From Rhizobium sp. BK313 (GTDB taxonomy: Bacteria > Pseudomonadota > Alphaproteobacteria > Rhizobiales > Rhizobiaceae), in NCBI RefSeq assembly GCF_014193655.1, contig NZ_JACHZQ010000008.1, positions 248,001 through 312,000 on the forward strand: a DNA stretch of 64,000 nt, given 5' to 3'. This document shows, piece after piece, positions 26,289 to 35,628 of this stretch. The translations under genes were made by a program, and so were the position numbers. The notes beneath the pieces are model-generated. The model had not been told where the DNA came from. It saw nothing but the letters and a program-made list of their open reading frames with translations, and made no database searches. The stretch's first letter is position 1; each line of letters opens with the position of its first letter.

Positions 26289-27587
26289 TTAGGCGGCGAT
26301 GAACTCGTTCCAGCGGCGGACCATGTAGCGGTCTTCGTCCATCACCGAGTTCCAGCAGGCAACTGCGCCCATGCGCGCTTCAAACGAGCCGCCGTCGCGA
26401 ACGGCGCCGGCCTTCTCCATGACCTTGCCTTCCGGAGACAGGATATCGCCCTGCGCCGGCTTGCCCTCGATCCAGTAGCCCCATTCGTCGGCCGACATGT
26501 ACTGCTTGGCGGTTTCCATGCAGGCCGAGTAGTAGCCCTGACGGTTGAGATAGCCGCCGACCCAGCCGGATGTGTACCAGTTGATGTATTCGTAAGCCGC
26601 GTCGAGTTGCGCGCCCTTGAGGTGCGAGGCGAGGCCGAGGCCGCCGCCCCAGGCGCGATACCCTTCCTTGAGCGGCTGGAAGGTGCAGGCGATACCCTTG
26701 GAACGGACGGCGGCAACAGCCGGCGACCACATCGACTGGATGACCACTTCGCCCGACGCCATCAGGTTGACGCTCTCGTCGAAGGACTTCCAGAAGGCGC
26801 GGAACTGGCCGTCACCCTTGGTCTTGATCAGGAAGTCGATCGTCTTGTCGATTTCCGCCTTCGTCATGTTGCCCTTGTCGGCATATTTGATCTTGCCGGC
26901 AGCTTCCATGATCATCGCGGCATCCATGATGCCGATCGACGGGATGTTGAGGATTGCGGTCTTTCCCTTGAAGGCGGGATCGAGAATATCGGCCCAGCTC
27001 GTGATCGGGCGGCCGGTCAGGTCGGGGCGGATGCCGAGCGTATCGGCGTTGTAGATGGTCGGAACCATCGTCATCCACTGCGTCGGCTCCTTGGCAAATT
27101 TCTTGGAGCCCTGCGCTTCGACGAAGCCGACCGTGTGCGGGGCCGTGCCCTGGGCGATGACGCTGTCCGGCTTCAGCTTGCCGTTAATGAACAGCGGCAC
27201 GATCTTGTCGTAGTATTTGAGCTTCTTGACGTCCATCGGCTGCATGACGCCGGTCGGGAACACCTTCTTGGCGATCCAGTATTCGACGTCGGCGATGTCA
27301 TAGCTATCCGGCTGGGTGACGGCGCGCTGGGCCGCAGCGTCGGAGTCGGTTGCCGTCATCTCCAGCGTGATGCCGAGATCGGCTTTGCACTTCTCGGCGA
27401 TGGCATTGATGTTCGAAACGCCGGTGCCGAACTGGCGAAGCGTGATGTTCGATTGCGCCCAGATGGTCGGAAAGCCGGTGATGAGGCCGGAGCCGGCGAT
27501 CGCGCCGGCGGCGGCAGCGCCAGTTTTCAATAGCGAGCGACGGGAGATTCCCTTTGCTGCCTTGGTTGTCTTCGTTTCAGTCGTCAT
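26289..27587 (-). CDS. Tat-exported solute-binding protein, PotD/PotF-like
   Basis: A 432-residue spermidine/putrescine-type binding protein. A twin-arginine signal (SRRSLLKTGAAAAGAIAGSGL) suggests export in a folded state. The mature protein has NITLRQFGTGVSNINAIAEKC, IADVEYWIAKKVFPTGVMQPMDVKKL and ASGEVVIQSMWSPAVAAVRSKG, similar to the polyamine/opine binding family. It lies between the ATPase gene and the permease genes. The ligand is unknown; a nitrogen compound is likely given the racemase-family partner. Confidence 0.9.
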   Translation of the reverse strand: MTTETKTTKAAKGISRRSLLKTGAAAAGAIAGSGLITGFPTIWAQSNITLRQFGTGVSNINAIAEKCKADLGITLEMTATDSDAAAQRAVTQPDSYDIADVEYWIAKKVFPTGVMQPMDVKKLKYYDKIVPLFINGKLKPDSVIAQGTAPHTVGFVEAQGSKKFAKEPTQWMTMVPTIYNADTLGIRPDLTGRPITSWADILDPAFKGKTAILNIPSIGIMDAAMIMEAAGKIKYADKGNMTKAEIDKTIDFLIKTKGDGQFRAFWKSFDESVNLMASGEVVIQSMWSPAVAAVRSKGIACTFQPLKEGYRAWGGGLGLASHLKGAQLDAAYEYINWYTSGWVGGYLNRQGYYSACMETAKQYMSADEWGYWIEGKPAQGDILSPEGKVMEKAGAVRDGGSFEARMGAVACWNSVMDEDRYMVRRWNEFIAA

Positions 27588-27617
27588 GTCAGTTCCCCTT
27601 TTTGTGATGCTTACGAT

Positions 27618-28706
27618 TCATGCGGAAACCCGGCCGAGGAGGATGGCATCCTCCAGGGCCCAGCTCAGAGACACCGCATCGCCGACCGATACGGGTTTGG
27701 CGAAATAATCGCCGTCGCTCGCGATGACCGTGAAGTCGTCGCTACCCGCGCCGATGACGGTGATCTTCACCGACGCGCCGCGATATTCGATGTTGGAGAC
27801 GATGCCGTTGAAGCCGAGGGTCTTTTCCGAGGCCTCCTGGAGGCGCACGCGGTCGGTGCGGATGCCGATATCGATAGCCTCGCCCACATCCCTGCCGGTT
27901 CCGCGCACGGAAAAAGTCTGCCCCTCAGGGGCGGTCAGCGTCAGCATCCCGCTTTCACTGGATGCCACCCGGCCGGAGAGTACGTTGTGGTCTCCCATGA
28001 AGCGGGCGACAAAAGCCGTTGCCGGGCGCTCGAAGACTTGGCGCGGAGCAGCCGCCTGCTCGATCCTGCCGTCGTTCATGATGACGATGATGTCGGCGAG
28101 CGCCATGGCCTCTTCCTGGCTGTGCGTCACATGTACGAAGGTGATCCCGAGCGTCTTCTGCAGCTTCTTCAGCTCGGCGCGCATGCGGATCTTCAGGAAC
28201 GGATCGAGCGCCGACAGCGGCTCGTCGAGCAGCAGGGCTTCGGGATCTGTTATCAGCGCGCGGGCAAGCGCCACGCGTTGCTGCTGTCCGCCGGAAAGCT
28301 GTGCCGGACGCCGCGTGGCATAGGCCTCCATTTGCATCAGCTTCAGCATATCAAGCGCCTTGGCCCGACGCTCGTCCTTGTCCACGCCCTTCATCTTGAG
28401 GCTGAAAGCGACGTTGTCGATGAGGTCGAGATGCGGAAAGAGCGCGTAGGACTGGAACATCATCGCCGTGCCGCGCTTGGCCGGCGGAAAATCGGTGACA
28501 ACGATATTTCCTAATCGGATATCGCCTGACGAGATGCTTTCATGGCCCGCGATCATGCGAAGTGTCGACGTCTTGCCGCAGCCGGACGGACCCAGAAAGC
28601 AACAATAGGAACCGGCCGGGATCTTCAGGCTGATCGCATGCACGGCGGTCGTCGTACCATAGACCTTCGAAACGGATGCTATATCGATCTCTGCCGCTTT
28701 CGACAT
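27618..28706 (-). CDS. ABC transporter ATPase, PotA type
   Basis: A 362-residue ATPase from ATG 28706, with GAGGGAGA upstream; the frame continues 11 codons further. Walker A is GPSGCGKTST, the signature LSGGQQQRVALARAL, Walker B LLLDEPLSALDPFLK and the H-loop VTHSQEEAM. The C-terminal TOBE domain has the NVLSGRVASSESG and RTDRVRL stretches. It is the first gene of the importer operon and is divergent from the GntR regulator gene. Confidence 0.94.
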   Translation of the reverse strand: MSKAAEIDIASVSKVYGTTTAVHAISLKIPAGSYCCFLGPSGCGKTSTLRMIAGHESISSGDIRLGNIVVTDFPPAKRGTAMMFQSYALFPHLDLIDNVAFSLKMKGVDKDERRAKALDMLKLMQMEAYATRRPAQLSGGQQQRVALARALITDPEALLLDEPLSALDPFLKIRMRAELKKLQKTLGITFVHVTHSQEEAMALADIIVIMNDGRIEQAAAPRQVFERPATAFVARFMGDHNVLSGRVASSESGMLTLTAPEGQTFSVRGTGRDVGEAIDIGIRTDRVRLQEASEKTLGFNGIVSNIEYRGASVKITVIGAGSDDFTVIASDGDYFAKPVSVGDAVSLSWALEDAILLGRVSA

Positions 28707-28877
28707 CGTGTCTCCCTCTGTTTGAGAAAGACAATGCATCTGCCGTGCCAGTTTTGCTGCGTTGCACCAACCCCTTGTGTTTCATGGGTTTTTGCTGCAG
28801 TTCCCACGGATGTCCTTGCGATAGGCAAATACATGTTTGCACATGAAATAGGCTTTCGTCCGCAATACGTGCACTAA

Positions 28878-28889
28878 ATCGTATACAAT
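28878..28889. promoter_or_regulatory. candidate GntR operator
   Basis: ATCGTATACAAT is a near-palindrome with a GTATAC centre in the divergent region between the potA-like gene and the GntR regulator gene. Its form resembles TTGTATACAA-like operators of FCD-type GntR regulators. Binding is inferred from position and symmetry. Confidence 0.5.
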
Positions 28890-28974
28890 CACGCCTGGGT
28901 TTGCGCGACAAATTCCGTTTAACTTTTGCGACGAAGATGGCTATCATCCCGCCGATTATCAGGTATCCGATTTC

Positions 28975-29685
28975 ATGAATTCCACAGCCGACGCGCTCCA
29001 GACCAACGATTCCGCTGAAACCGGTGCACAGCAGATCCGCGATGCCATTCGTGAAGCGATCGTCGAGCGCAGGCTTTCGCCGGGCACGAAACTTTCGGAA
29101 AGCGATGTCGGCAATCTGTTCAAGGTCAGCCGGACGCTGGCGCGCGCCGCTCTGCAGGCCCTATCCTATGAAGGGCTTGTCCGCGTCGAGAAAAACCGCG
29201 GCGCTTTCGTGGCCTATCCTTCTCCGGACGAAGCACGGCAAATCTTTGCCGCCCGCCGTCTGGTGGAGCCGGGTATTCTCAGCGAGGCGGCGAAGAGGAT
29301 CACGCCCTCGCAGGTTCAACACCTGAAGCAGCTCCTGCTCGAAGAAGGCCGGCTTATGAGTGAGCGCGGCCAGTCGGCACGCCGCGCCGAGATCAAGGCA
29401 TCCGGCGATTTTCATCTCATGCTCGCCTCGATCTCCGGCAATTTGATCATGCAGCGCTTCATGGAGGAGCTCGTCGCCCGCTCGTCGCTGGTGATTGCGC
29501 TCTACGGCCAATCGAGTGCCTCTAGTTGTGGCCATGCGGAGCATGGCGACATCATCGCCGCCATCGAGCGGAGGGATATAGAAACGGCCTGCCATCTCAT
29601 GCTCCACCATATTTCGCATATCGAAGGAGATCTCGATCTGCGGGAACGCAAGAGCTTCGGCTTGAAAGAAGCATTCGAGCGCTAG
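28975..29685 (+). CDS. GntR family regulator, FadR/FCD subfamily
   Basis: A 236-residue regulator. The winged helix-turn-helix is at residues 20-85 (GAQQIRDAIREAIVERRLSPGTKLSESDVGNLFKVSRTLARAALQAL), and a C-terminal FCD effector domain follows (FAARRLVEPGILSEAA, DFHLMLASISGN and HGDIIAAIERRDIETA with metal/effector-binding His). It is divergent from the potA-like gene and probably represses the importer operon until its ligand binds. Confidence 0.92.
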   Translation: MNSTADALQTNDSAETGAQQIRDAIREAIVERRLSPGTKLSESDVGNLFKVSRTLARAALQALSYEGLVRVEKNRGAFVAYPSPDEARQIFAARRLVEPGILSEAAKRITPSQVQHLKQLLLEEGRLMSERGQSARRAEIKASGDFHLMLASISGNLIMQRFMEELVARSSLVIALYGQSSASSCGHAEHGDIIAAIERRDIETACHLMLHHISHIEGDLDLRERKSFGLKEAFER

Positions 29686-29694
29686 CACGAGCCC

Positions 29695-29713
29695 GCCGTG
29701 CGCCGCCCACGGC
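29695..29713 (+). terminator. weak hairpin after the GntR gene
   Basis: GCCGTG and CACGGC form a 6-bp stem with a 7-nt loop, 9 bp after the stop. No T-run follows, so the evidence is weak. The following 290 bp up to the DUF2189 gene contain no supported gene. Confidence 0.35.
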
Positions 29714-30006
29714 TCAACTCCGCCCTCATCTGAATACTGAATGTCGCGATCACGAAAGCGAAAGTGCTGGTGATGTCTTGAAGGACGACGGGCGAGCGGA
29801 TCGCCGCGAAAGCTATTCGAAATCACGCGTTCTGAGTTCAACCAGCCCAATGCAAGAAATGACGAACATCTAATTTAAGGAATAGGCGACAAAGGCAATA
29901 AGATTTGATAAATCTATGACCACCGGTTGCGGTTTGACGTGTCGGTAAAAATTTGCCGGGCGTCTTTGCACCGCCAGCCGGACCATGGTGGAGGAGGAGA
30001 GGTGCT

Positions 30007-30834
30007 ATGGCGGCATTCCATGTCATGGCCGGTGCGAGCGGCGAATTTGCACGCCCGGAAGTCCGCAAGATAGGTGTTGCGGACCTTATCGATGCGCTGA
30101 GGTTGGGACTGGACGACTTTAGAGAGAAACCATCCCATTACGTTTTTCTCTGTCTCATGTATCCGATAGCGGGCATCTTTCTGGTCATGTGGAGCTCCGG
30201 TGCCGACCTCCTGCCACTGCTCTATCCCTTGATGTCGGGCTTTGCCCTGGTTGGTCCGATCGCGGCCCTCGGCCTCTACGAGATCAGCCGACGGCGCGAA
30301 CAAGAATTGGATAGCTCGTGGCATCACGCACTGGAGGTTCGTCACTCTCCGGCACTGCCCTCGATCATTGCGGTCGGCCTCATGCTCTTGGCGCTTTTCG
30401 TTGCCTGGCTGATCGTTGCGCAGCTCATTTACACCATGACCGTCGACGAAGCCGGCGTGACCTCGATATCCGTCCTGCTGTCAGACGTGCTGACGACCTC
30501 GCGAGGTTACTCGCTCATGCTTTGGGGGAACTTAGCCGGCTTCGTGTTCGCGATAATCGTATTGGCGACGACGGTGGTGACCTTCCCGTTACTGCTGGAC
30601 CGGGACGTCGGCGCCGTCGCAGCCGTGGACGCGAGCATACGCGCCACACTTACCAATCCAGTGCCGGTCGCACTTTGGGGATTGATCGTCGCAGCACTGC
30701 TCGTTGTCGGCACAATCCCAATTTTTGCCGGTCTTGCGGTCGTCATGCCTATCCTCGGGCATTCGACCTGGCACTTGTATCGAAAATTGATTGCTCCTGC
30801 CTATCCGAACCGCACGCCTTCAAATCGCAAATGA
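30007..30834 (+). CDS. DUF2189 family integral membrane protein
   Basis: A 275-residue multi-pass membrane protein starting at ATG 30007 with GGAGGAGAGG upstream. The sequence HYVFLCLMYPIAGIFLVMWSSGADLLPLLYPLMSGFALVGPIAALGLYEISRRREQ is the DUF2189 signature; about six hydrophobic segments follow. Its function is unknown. It precedes the cytochrome c gene on the same strand, separated by a stem-loop, so it may be independently transcribed but belong to the same respiratory neighbourhood. Confidence 0.85.
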   Translation: MAAFHVMAGASGEFARPEVRKIGVADLIDALRLGLDDFREKPSHYVFLCLMYPIAGIFLVMWSSGADLLPLLYPLMSGFALVGPIAALGLYEISRRREQELDSSWHHALEVRHSPALPSIIAVGLMLLALFVAWLIVAQLIYTMTVDEAGVTSISVLLSDVLTTSRGYSLMLWGNLAGFVFAIIVLATTVVTFPLLLDRDVGAVAAVDASIRATLTNPVPVALWGLIVAALLVVGTIPIFAGLAVVMPILGHSTWHLYRKLIAPAYPNRTPSNRK

Positions 30835-30864
30835 AATTTACCCCGGATCATCCTCCAAGCCGTT

Positions 30865-30886
30865 GCGACTGCCAGATGGCAGTCGC
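30865..30886 (+). terminator. perfect stem-loop after the DUF2189 gene
   Basis: GCGACTGCC and GGCAGTCGC pair perfectly over 9 bp around the loop AGAT, 31 bp after the DUF2189 stop and 38 bp before the cytochrome c start. The downstream bases GTTGGTTGGG are only moderately U-rich. It is probably a terminator, but could regulate cytochrome c translation. Confidence 0.6.
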
Positions 30887-30923
30887 GTTGGTTGGGATAG
30901 CGATGAAGAGAATGAGGATTGCC

Positions 30924-31313
30924 ATGTCTTACCGTTTTCTTCCGATCTGTCTGCTTTTTGCCATTGCTTCCCCGCTTGGCGCACTCGCGCAGCAAGGCGA
31001 TGCCGCCGCCGGGGCCACCGTTTTCAAGAAGTGCGCCATCTGCCATGTAGCCGAAACGGACCAGAACAAGGTCGGTCCCTCGCTGAACGGCCTGTTCGGC
31101 CGACCGGCCGGAACACACCCGAATTTCGCCTATTCGCCGGCGATGCTGCAGGCTGGCAAGGCCGGCCTCGTATGGGATGAGACGTCGCTGCGCGACTATT
31201 TGCACGACCCTAAGGCGAAGGTGAAGGGCACGAAAATGACCTTCGTCGGGGTAAAGGATGATACCGAGATTACCAATCTGATCGCCTATCTGAAGCAGTA
31301 CTCAAAACAGTGA
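30924..31313 (+). CDS. class I cytochrome c, periplasmic
   Basis: A 129-residue cytochrome c. The signal peptide is MSYRFLPICLLFAIASPLGALA. The heme site is CAICH (Cys37, Cys40, His41), and Met105 in GTKMTFVG is the probable axial ligand, as in cytochromes c2/c550. Several ATGs are clustered; 30924 is chosen since GAGGA lies at the right distance. It probably donates electrons to the terminal oxidase encoded next. Confidence 0.9.
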   Translation: MSYRFLPICLLFAIASPLGALAQQGDAAAGATVFKKCAICHVAETDQNKVGPSLNGLFGRPAGTHPNFAYSPAMLQAGKAGLVWDETSLRDYLHDPKAKVKGTKMTFVGVKDDTEITNLIAYLKQYSKQ

Positions 31314-31544
31314 GATTCCCGATATGGACGAGTTGTTTCCTGCGTCGCCGGTTGGATCGGCGAGGTTCGGCTCAGCGACCAGACGCCGCCGATCCTACCG
31401 AAGGCGTCATTATGCCCCGTGCGGTTTGCCGGGATGAACCGCTGCAGTTGTTGCAATTGCCCGTCCGACTCGTTCATGAGATAATACTAAAACGTTTCGC
31501 GATGGGATTGTGGAAATGTTCGCGGCCGGGTCAGGGAGGAGCCG

Positions 31545-32348
31545 ATGGCTGTCGTATTGATTCTCGTTCTGCTGGTGGTGGGATCGATCGCGTTCCATCT
31601 GCTTAGCCCATGGTGGTGGACGCCAATCGCTTCGAACTGGAGCTACATCGACCACACGATTGTCATCACCTTCTGGATCACCGGCTTCGTTTTCACGGCG
31701 GTCGTGCTGTTCATGGCCTATTGCGTCTTCCGCTTCAGACACCGTGCGGGAAACCGAGCCGCGTACCAGCCCGAAAACAAGCGGTTGGAATGGTGGCTCG
31801 CGGGGGGAACCGCGATTGGGGTGGCTGCAATGCTCGCGCCCGGCCTATTCGTGTGGAAACAGTTCGTCACGGTCCCTGCCGATGCCAGCGAGGTCGAAGT
31901 CGTCAGTCAGCAATGGCAATGGAGTTTCCGGCTGCCGGGGGCGGACGGGCGGCTCGGCCGCGCGGATACCCGTGATGTTACTCCGGACAACCCGCTCGGT
32001 TTGAACAAGAGTGATCCCGCGGGACTGGACGACGTCATCGTCGAAGGTGGCGAACTGCATATGCCCGCCGGCAAGCCGGTCAAGATGCTTTTGCGCTCGA
32101 TCGATGTCCTGCACGATTTCTACGTGCCGGAATTCCGAGCCAAAATGGACATGATCCCCGGCACGGTCACCTATTTTTGGTTTACCCCGACGCGGACTGG
32201 AACCTTCGAGGTTCTCTGCGCGGAATTGTGCGGCGTTGGTCATCCGCAGATGCGTGGCACAGTCGTCGTCGATGACGAGACTGCCTATCAAGCCTGGCTG
32301 CAGCAACAGCCGACTTTCTCGAAGTCGCTGGCGTCGGCGGAAAAGTAA
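31545..32348 (+). CDS. coxM: aa3-type cytochrome c oxidase subunit II
   Basis: A 267-residue subunit II. Two membrane helices (residues about 3-22 and 40-62) precede a further hydrophobic segment and the periplasmic CuA domain. The whole CuA ligand set is present: His190, Cys225, Glu227, Cys229, His233 and Met236 (LCAELCGVGHPQM). No heme c domain is fused, so electrons must come from a separate cytochrome c such as the one encoded upstream. GGGAGGA precedes the ATG. The gene order matches coxMNOP of Bradyrhizobium, from which the symbol is borrowed. Confidence 0.9.
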   Translation: MAVVLILVLLVVGSIAFHLLSPWWWTPIASNWSYIDHTIVITFWITGFVFTAVVLFMAYCVFRFRHRAGNRAAYQPENKRLEWWLAGGTAIGVAAMLAPGLFVWKQFVTVPADASEVEVVSQQWQWSFRLPGADGRLGRADTRDVTPDNPLGLNKSDPAGLDDVIVEGGELHMPAGKPVKMLLRSIDVLHDFYVPEFRAKMDMIPGTVTYFWFTPTRTGTFEVLCAELCGVGHPQMRGTVVVDDETAYQAWLQQQPTFSKSLASAEK

Positions 32349-32403
32349 GTGCCATGCGCACCTGAGGAGGAGGCCGCATAGCAGGGAACAGGGAGGATGG
32401 AAT

Positions 32404-34182
32404 ATGGTCGACATCGGATCCGGCACTGAGCGGGTTATCCAACCCGCTGAAGTCGAGGATGTGGAGCTTTATCACCCGAAAAGCTGGTGGACGAAATATG
32501 TCTTCAGCCAGGATGCCAAGATCATCGCCATTCAGTACTCTTTGACCGCCATCGCGATCGGCATGGTAGCGCTGGTGCTGTCCTGGCTGATGCGCCTGCA
32601 GCTCGGGTTTCCCGGCTATTTTTCTTTTATCGACGCGGAACATTATTATCAGTTCATCACCATGCACGGCATGATCATGGTGATCTACCTGCTGACGGCG
32701 CTGTTCCTCGGTGGCTTCGGCAACTATTTGATCCCCTTGATGCTCGGCGCGCGCGACATGGTGTTTCCCTATGCGAACATGCTGAGCTACTGGCTCTATC
32801 TGCTCGCAGTCATCGTGTTGGTCGTCGGCTTCTTCGCGCCCGGCGGGCCAACGGGTGCCGGCTGGACGCTCTATCCGCCGCAGGCTCTTCTGTCGGGGAC
32901 ACCGGGGGGGCGCGACTGGGGCATCATCCTGATGCTGTCGTCACTGATCCTTTTCATCATCGGCTTCACGATGGGTGGGTTGAATTATGTCGTCACGGTG
33001 TTGCAGGGACGCGCCCGCGGCATGACGCTGATGCGAATGCCCCTGACGGTATGGGGCATCTTCACCGCGACCGTCATGGCGCTGCTTGCTTTCCCCGCAC
33101 TCTTCGTCGCCGCCGTCATGATGCTGTTCGACCGGTTGCTCGGCACGAGTTTCTTCATGCCAGCCATTGTCGAGATGGGCCAGCAGTTGCAGCACGGAGG
33201 CGGCAGCCCCATCCTATTCCAGCACCTGTTCTGGTTCTTCGGCCATCCGGAGGTCTATATCGTCGCACTTCCTGCCTTCGGCATCGTCTCGGATCTGATC
33301 AGCACCCATGCACGCAAGAATATCTTCGGCTACCGGATGATGGTCTGGGCGATCCTCATCATCGCAGCGCTAAGCTTTGTCGTCTGGGCGCATCATATGT
33401 ATGTCAGCGGCATGAATCCGAACTTCGGCTTCTTTTTCGCGACCACGACGTTGATCATCGCCGTCCCGACGGCGATCAAGGTCTACAACTGGGTGTTGAC
33501 ACTCTGGCGCGGCGATATCCATCTGACATTACCGATGCTGTTTGCCCTGGCCTTCATCGTCACATTCATCAATGGCGGACTGACCGGCCTCTTTCTCGGC
33601 AATGTCGTTGTCGACGTGCCCTTGTCCGACACCATGTTCGTCGTTGCTCATTTCCACATGGTGATGGGGGTCGCGCCGATCCTGGTGATCTTCGGCGCAA
33701 TCCACCATTGGTATCCGAAAGTCACGGGGCGCATGCTGAACGTGACCATGGGCCATATCCACTTCTGGATCACCTTCCTCGGCGCCTATGCCATCTTCTT
33801 CCCGATGCACTACCTCGGCCTGATGGGCGTGCCGCGCCGCTATTACGAGCTGGGCGAAACGGCCTTCATCCCGCCGTCGGCACATACGCTGAACATGTAC
33901 ATCACTGTCGCTGCGTTGGTCGTCGGGGCAGCTCAAGTTCTGTTCCTGTTCAATCTCGCCTGGAGCCTTCGCTGGGGCAGGCAGGCAGGCGGCAATCCAT
34001 GGCGGGCGACGACATTGGAATGGCAGACACCGCAAACGCCGCCTGTTCACGGAAATTGGGGCAAGGAGCTGCCGATCGTCTACCGCTGGCCATATGATTA
34101 CAGTGTCCCCGGAGCGGAACAGGACTTCCTGCCGCAGAACCAGCCGGACTCGGGCGGACTGCCCGAAAGGGCCTTCTCATGA
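32404..34182 (+). CDS. coxN: aa3-type cytochrome c oxidase subunit I
   Basis: A 592-residue, 12-helix subunit I with ligands for heme a, heme a3 and CuB: FITMHGMIMVIYLLT (heme a His), FGHPEVYIVALPAFG (CuB His with cross-linked Tyr), VWAHHMYVSG (two CuB His) and VVAHFHMVMG (heme a3 and heme a His). The start is ATG 32404, eight bases after GGGAGGAT. The stop overlaps the next gene by four bases. It catalyses oxygen reduction to water coupled to proton pumping. Confidence 0.95.
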   Translation: MVDIGSGTERVIQPAEVEDVELYHPKSWWTKYVFSQDAKIIAIQYSLTAIAIGMVALVLSWLMRLQLGFPGYFSFIDAEHYYQFITMHGMIMVIYLLTALFLGGFGNYLIPLMLGARDMVFPYANMLSYWLYLLAVIVLVVGFFAPGGPTGAGWTLYPPQALLSGTPGGRDWGIILMLSSLILFIIGFTMGGLNYVVTVLQGRARGMTLMRMPLTVWGIFTATVMALLAFPALFVAAVMMLFDRLLGTSFFMPAIVEMGQQLQHGGGSPILFQHLFWFFGHPEVYIVALPAFGIVSDLISTHARKNIFGYRMMVWAILIIAALSFVVWAHHMYVSGMNPNFGFFFATTTLIIAVPTAIKVYNWVLTLWRGDIHLTLPMLFALAFIVTFINGGLTGLFLGNVVVDVPLSDTMFVVAHFHMVMGVAPILVIFGAIHHWYPKVTGRMLNVTMGHIHFWITFLGAYAIFFPMHYLGLMGVPRRYYELGETAFIPPSAHTLNMYITVAALVVGAAQVLFLFNLAWSLRWGRQAGGNPWRATTLEWQTPQTPPVHGNWGKELPIVYRWPYDYSVPGAEQDFLPQNQPDSGGLPERAFS

Positions 34183-34883
34183 GCGCCATTCTGATCTTCC
34201 TGGCAGGGATCGCCGGCATAATCGTCTGGTGGATGGCGAAGCAGCGGTTAACCTCGAAACCCTGGCTGGAAACCGGGTTGGCAGGCGATGCGCCGCAGAT
34301 GCAAGGGTCATCGGCGACAACGGCGAAAGTCGGTCTCGGCATCTTTCTCGCCGTCGTCGGCGCCTTGTTCACGCTCCTCATCAGCGCCTATCTTACGCGC
34401 CTCAGCGGCACCGACTGGTGGAGCATTCCGATCCCACGACTGCTTTGGGTGAATACGGCCGTCCTTGCCGCCAGCAGCGTCTCGTTGCAATGGGCAAAAA
34501 CCGAAGCCAGGCTTGACCGCAGCGAGATGCTGAACACGGCTCTTGCAGTGGCATTCGCACTGGCCGTTCTCTTTCTGGCTGGACAGGTTCTGGCGTGGCG
34601 GCAACTGGTGTCCGCAGGCTATCTGCTGGCGGACAATCCATCGAACAGCTTCTTCTATATGATCACCGGATTGCATGGCCTGCACATTCTGGGCGGGCTT
34701 TTCGTGCTCGGACGGACGACAATCCGCGCCCGGGCCAGCCCAATGCTCGCGAAAGTCCGCCTGAGCGTAGATCTCTGCGCCATCTATTGGCATTTCATGC
34801 TCGTTGTCTGGCTCATCCTTTTTGCGCTCTTTGCCGGCTGGGCAAATAGTTTCGTCGATCTCTGCCGTCAATTGGTCACCTGA
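34179..34883 (+). CDS. coxO: cytochrome c oxidase subunit III-like protein
   Basis: A 234-residue multi-pass membrane protein. The segments SNSFFYMITGLHGLHILGGLFVLG and VDLCAIYWHFMLVVWLILFALFAGWA are characteristic of heme-copper oxidase subunit III. It overlaps the subunit I gene by four bases. A second subunit III gene follows; this duplicated arrangement is known from the coxMNOP oxidases, and the two proteins probably sit together in the complex. Confidence 0.88.
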   Translation: MSAILIFLAGIAGIIVWWMAKQRLTSKPWLETGLAGDAPQMQGSSATTAKVGLGIFLAVVGALFTLLISAYLTRLSGTDWWSIPIPRLLWVNTAVLAASSVSLQWAKTEARLDRSEMLNTALAVAFALAVLFLAGQVLAWRQLVSAGYLLADNPSNSFFYMITGLHGLHILGGLFVLGRTTIRARASPMLAKVRLSVDLCAIYWHFMLVVWLILFALFAGWANSFVDLCRQLVT

Positions 34884-34892
34884 GGAGTTTCG

Positions 34893-35618
34893 ATGATGAC
34901 CGAATCCATAGAAAGACCGACAAGCGATCCACTTCTGCGGCCCGTGGGACTGCGCGGCGTCGCGGCTGATCTGTCATCGGACCAGCGGGCGTTCAAGAAC
35001 GTCTCCTGGGGCAAGGCGATGATGTGGATCTTCCTGCTGAGCGACACCTTCATTTTCGGCTGTTTTCTGCTGGCCTATATGACGGCGCGGATGTCGACCA
35101 CCGTCCCCTGGCCCAATCCCAGCGAGGTTTTCGCCCTGACGATCGGAGGCAAGGAAATCCCGCTGATCCTGATCGCCATCATGACTTTCGTCTTGATCAG
35201 CAGCAGCGGCACGATGGCCATGGCCGTCAACTTCGGTTACCGCCATGATCGCCGCAAGACCGCCGCACTGATGTTGGCGACGGCCGTTCTCGGCGCGACA
35301 TTCGTCGGAATGCAGGCATTCGAATGGACCAAACTGATCAGGGAAGGAGTCCGCCCCTGGGAGAACCCATGGGGGGCGGCGCAGTTCGGTTCGTCCTTTT
35401 TCATGATCACGGGCTTTCACGGCACCCACGTGTCGATCGGGGTCCTTTTTCTTCTGATCATGGCACGCAAGGTGTGGCGGGGAGACTTCGATCAGGAAAG
35501 ACGGGGTTTTTTCACCAGCCGCAAAGGCAACTATGAGATCGTCGAGATCACGGGATTATACTGGCATTTCGTCGATCTGGTCTGGGTATTCATCTTTGCA
35601 TTCTTCTATCTGTGGTGA
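34893..35618 (+). CDS. coxP: cytochrome c oxidase subunit III
   Basis: A 241-residue membrane protein with AMMWIFLLSDTFIFGCFL, FFMITGFHGTHVSIGVLF and EITGLYWHFVDLVWVFIFAFFYLW, the standard subunit III landmarks. The gene starts 9 bp after the preceding stop and GAGG lies before the ATG. It stabilises the catalytic core and the proton uptake path in known oxidases. Confidence 0.9.
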   Translation: MMTESIERPTSDPLLRPVGLRGVAADLSSDQRAFKNVSWGKAMMWIFLLSDTFIFGCFLLAYMTARMSTTVPWPNPSEVFALTIGGKEIPLILIAIMTFVLISSSGTMAMAVNFGYRHDRRKTAALMLATAVLGATFVGMQAFEWTKLIREGVRPWENPWGAAQFGSSFFMITGFHGTHVSIGVLFLLIMARKVWRGDFDQERRGFFTSRKGNYEIVEITGLYWHFVDLVWVFIFAFFYLW

Positions 35619-35628
35619 GGATGGCATC

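Noticed and set aside
32487..34097. 536-codon ORF in another frame of the oxidase subunit I gene
   Set aside because: The true frame has all heme and copper ligands; this frame is a composition artefact.
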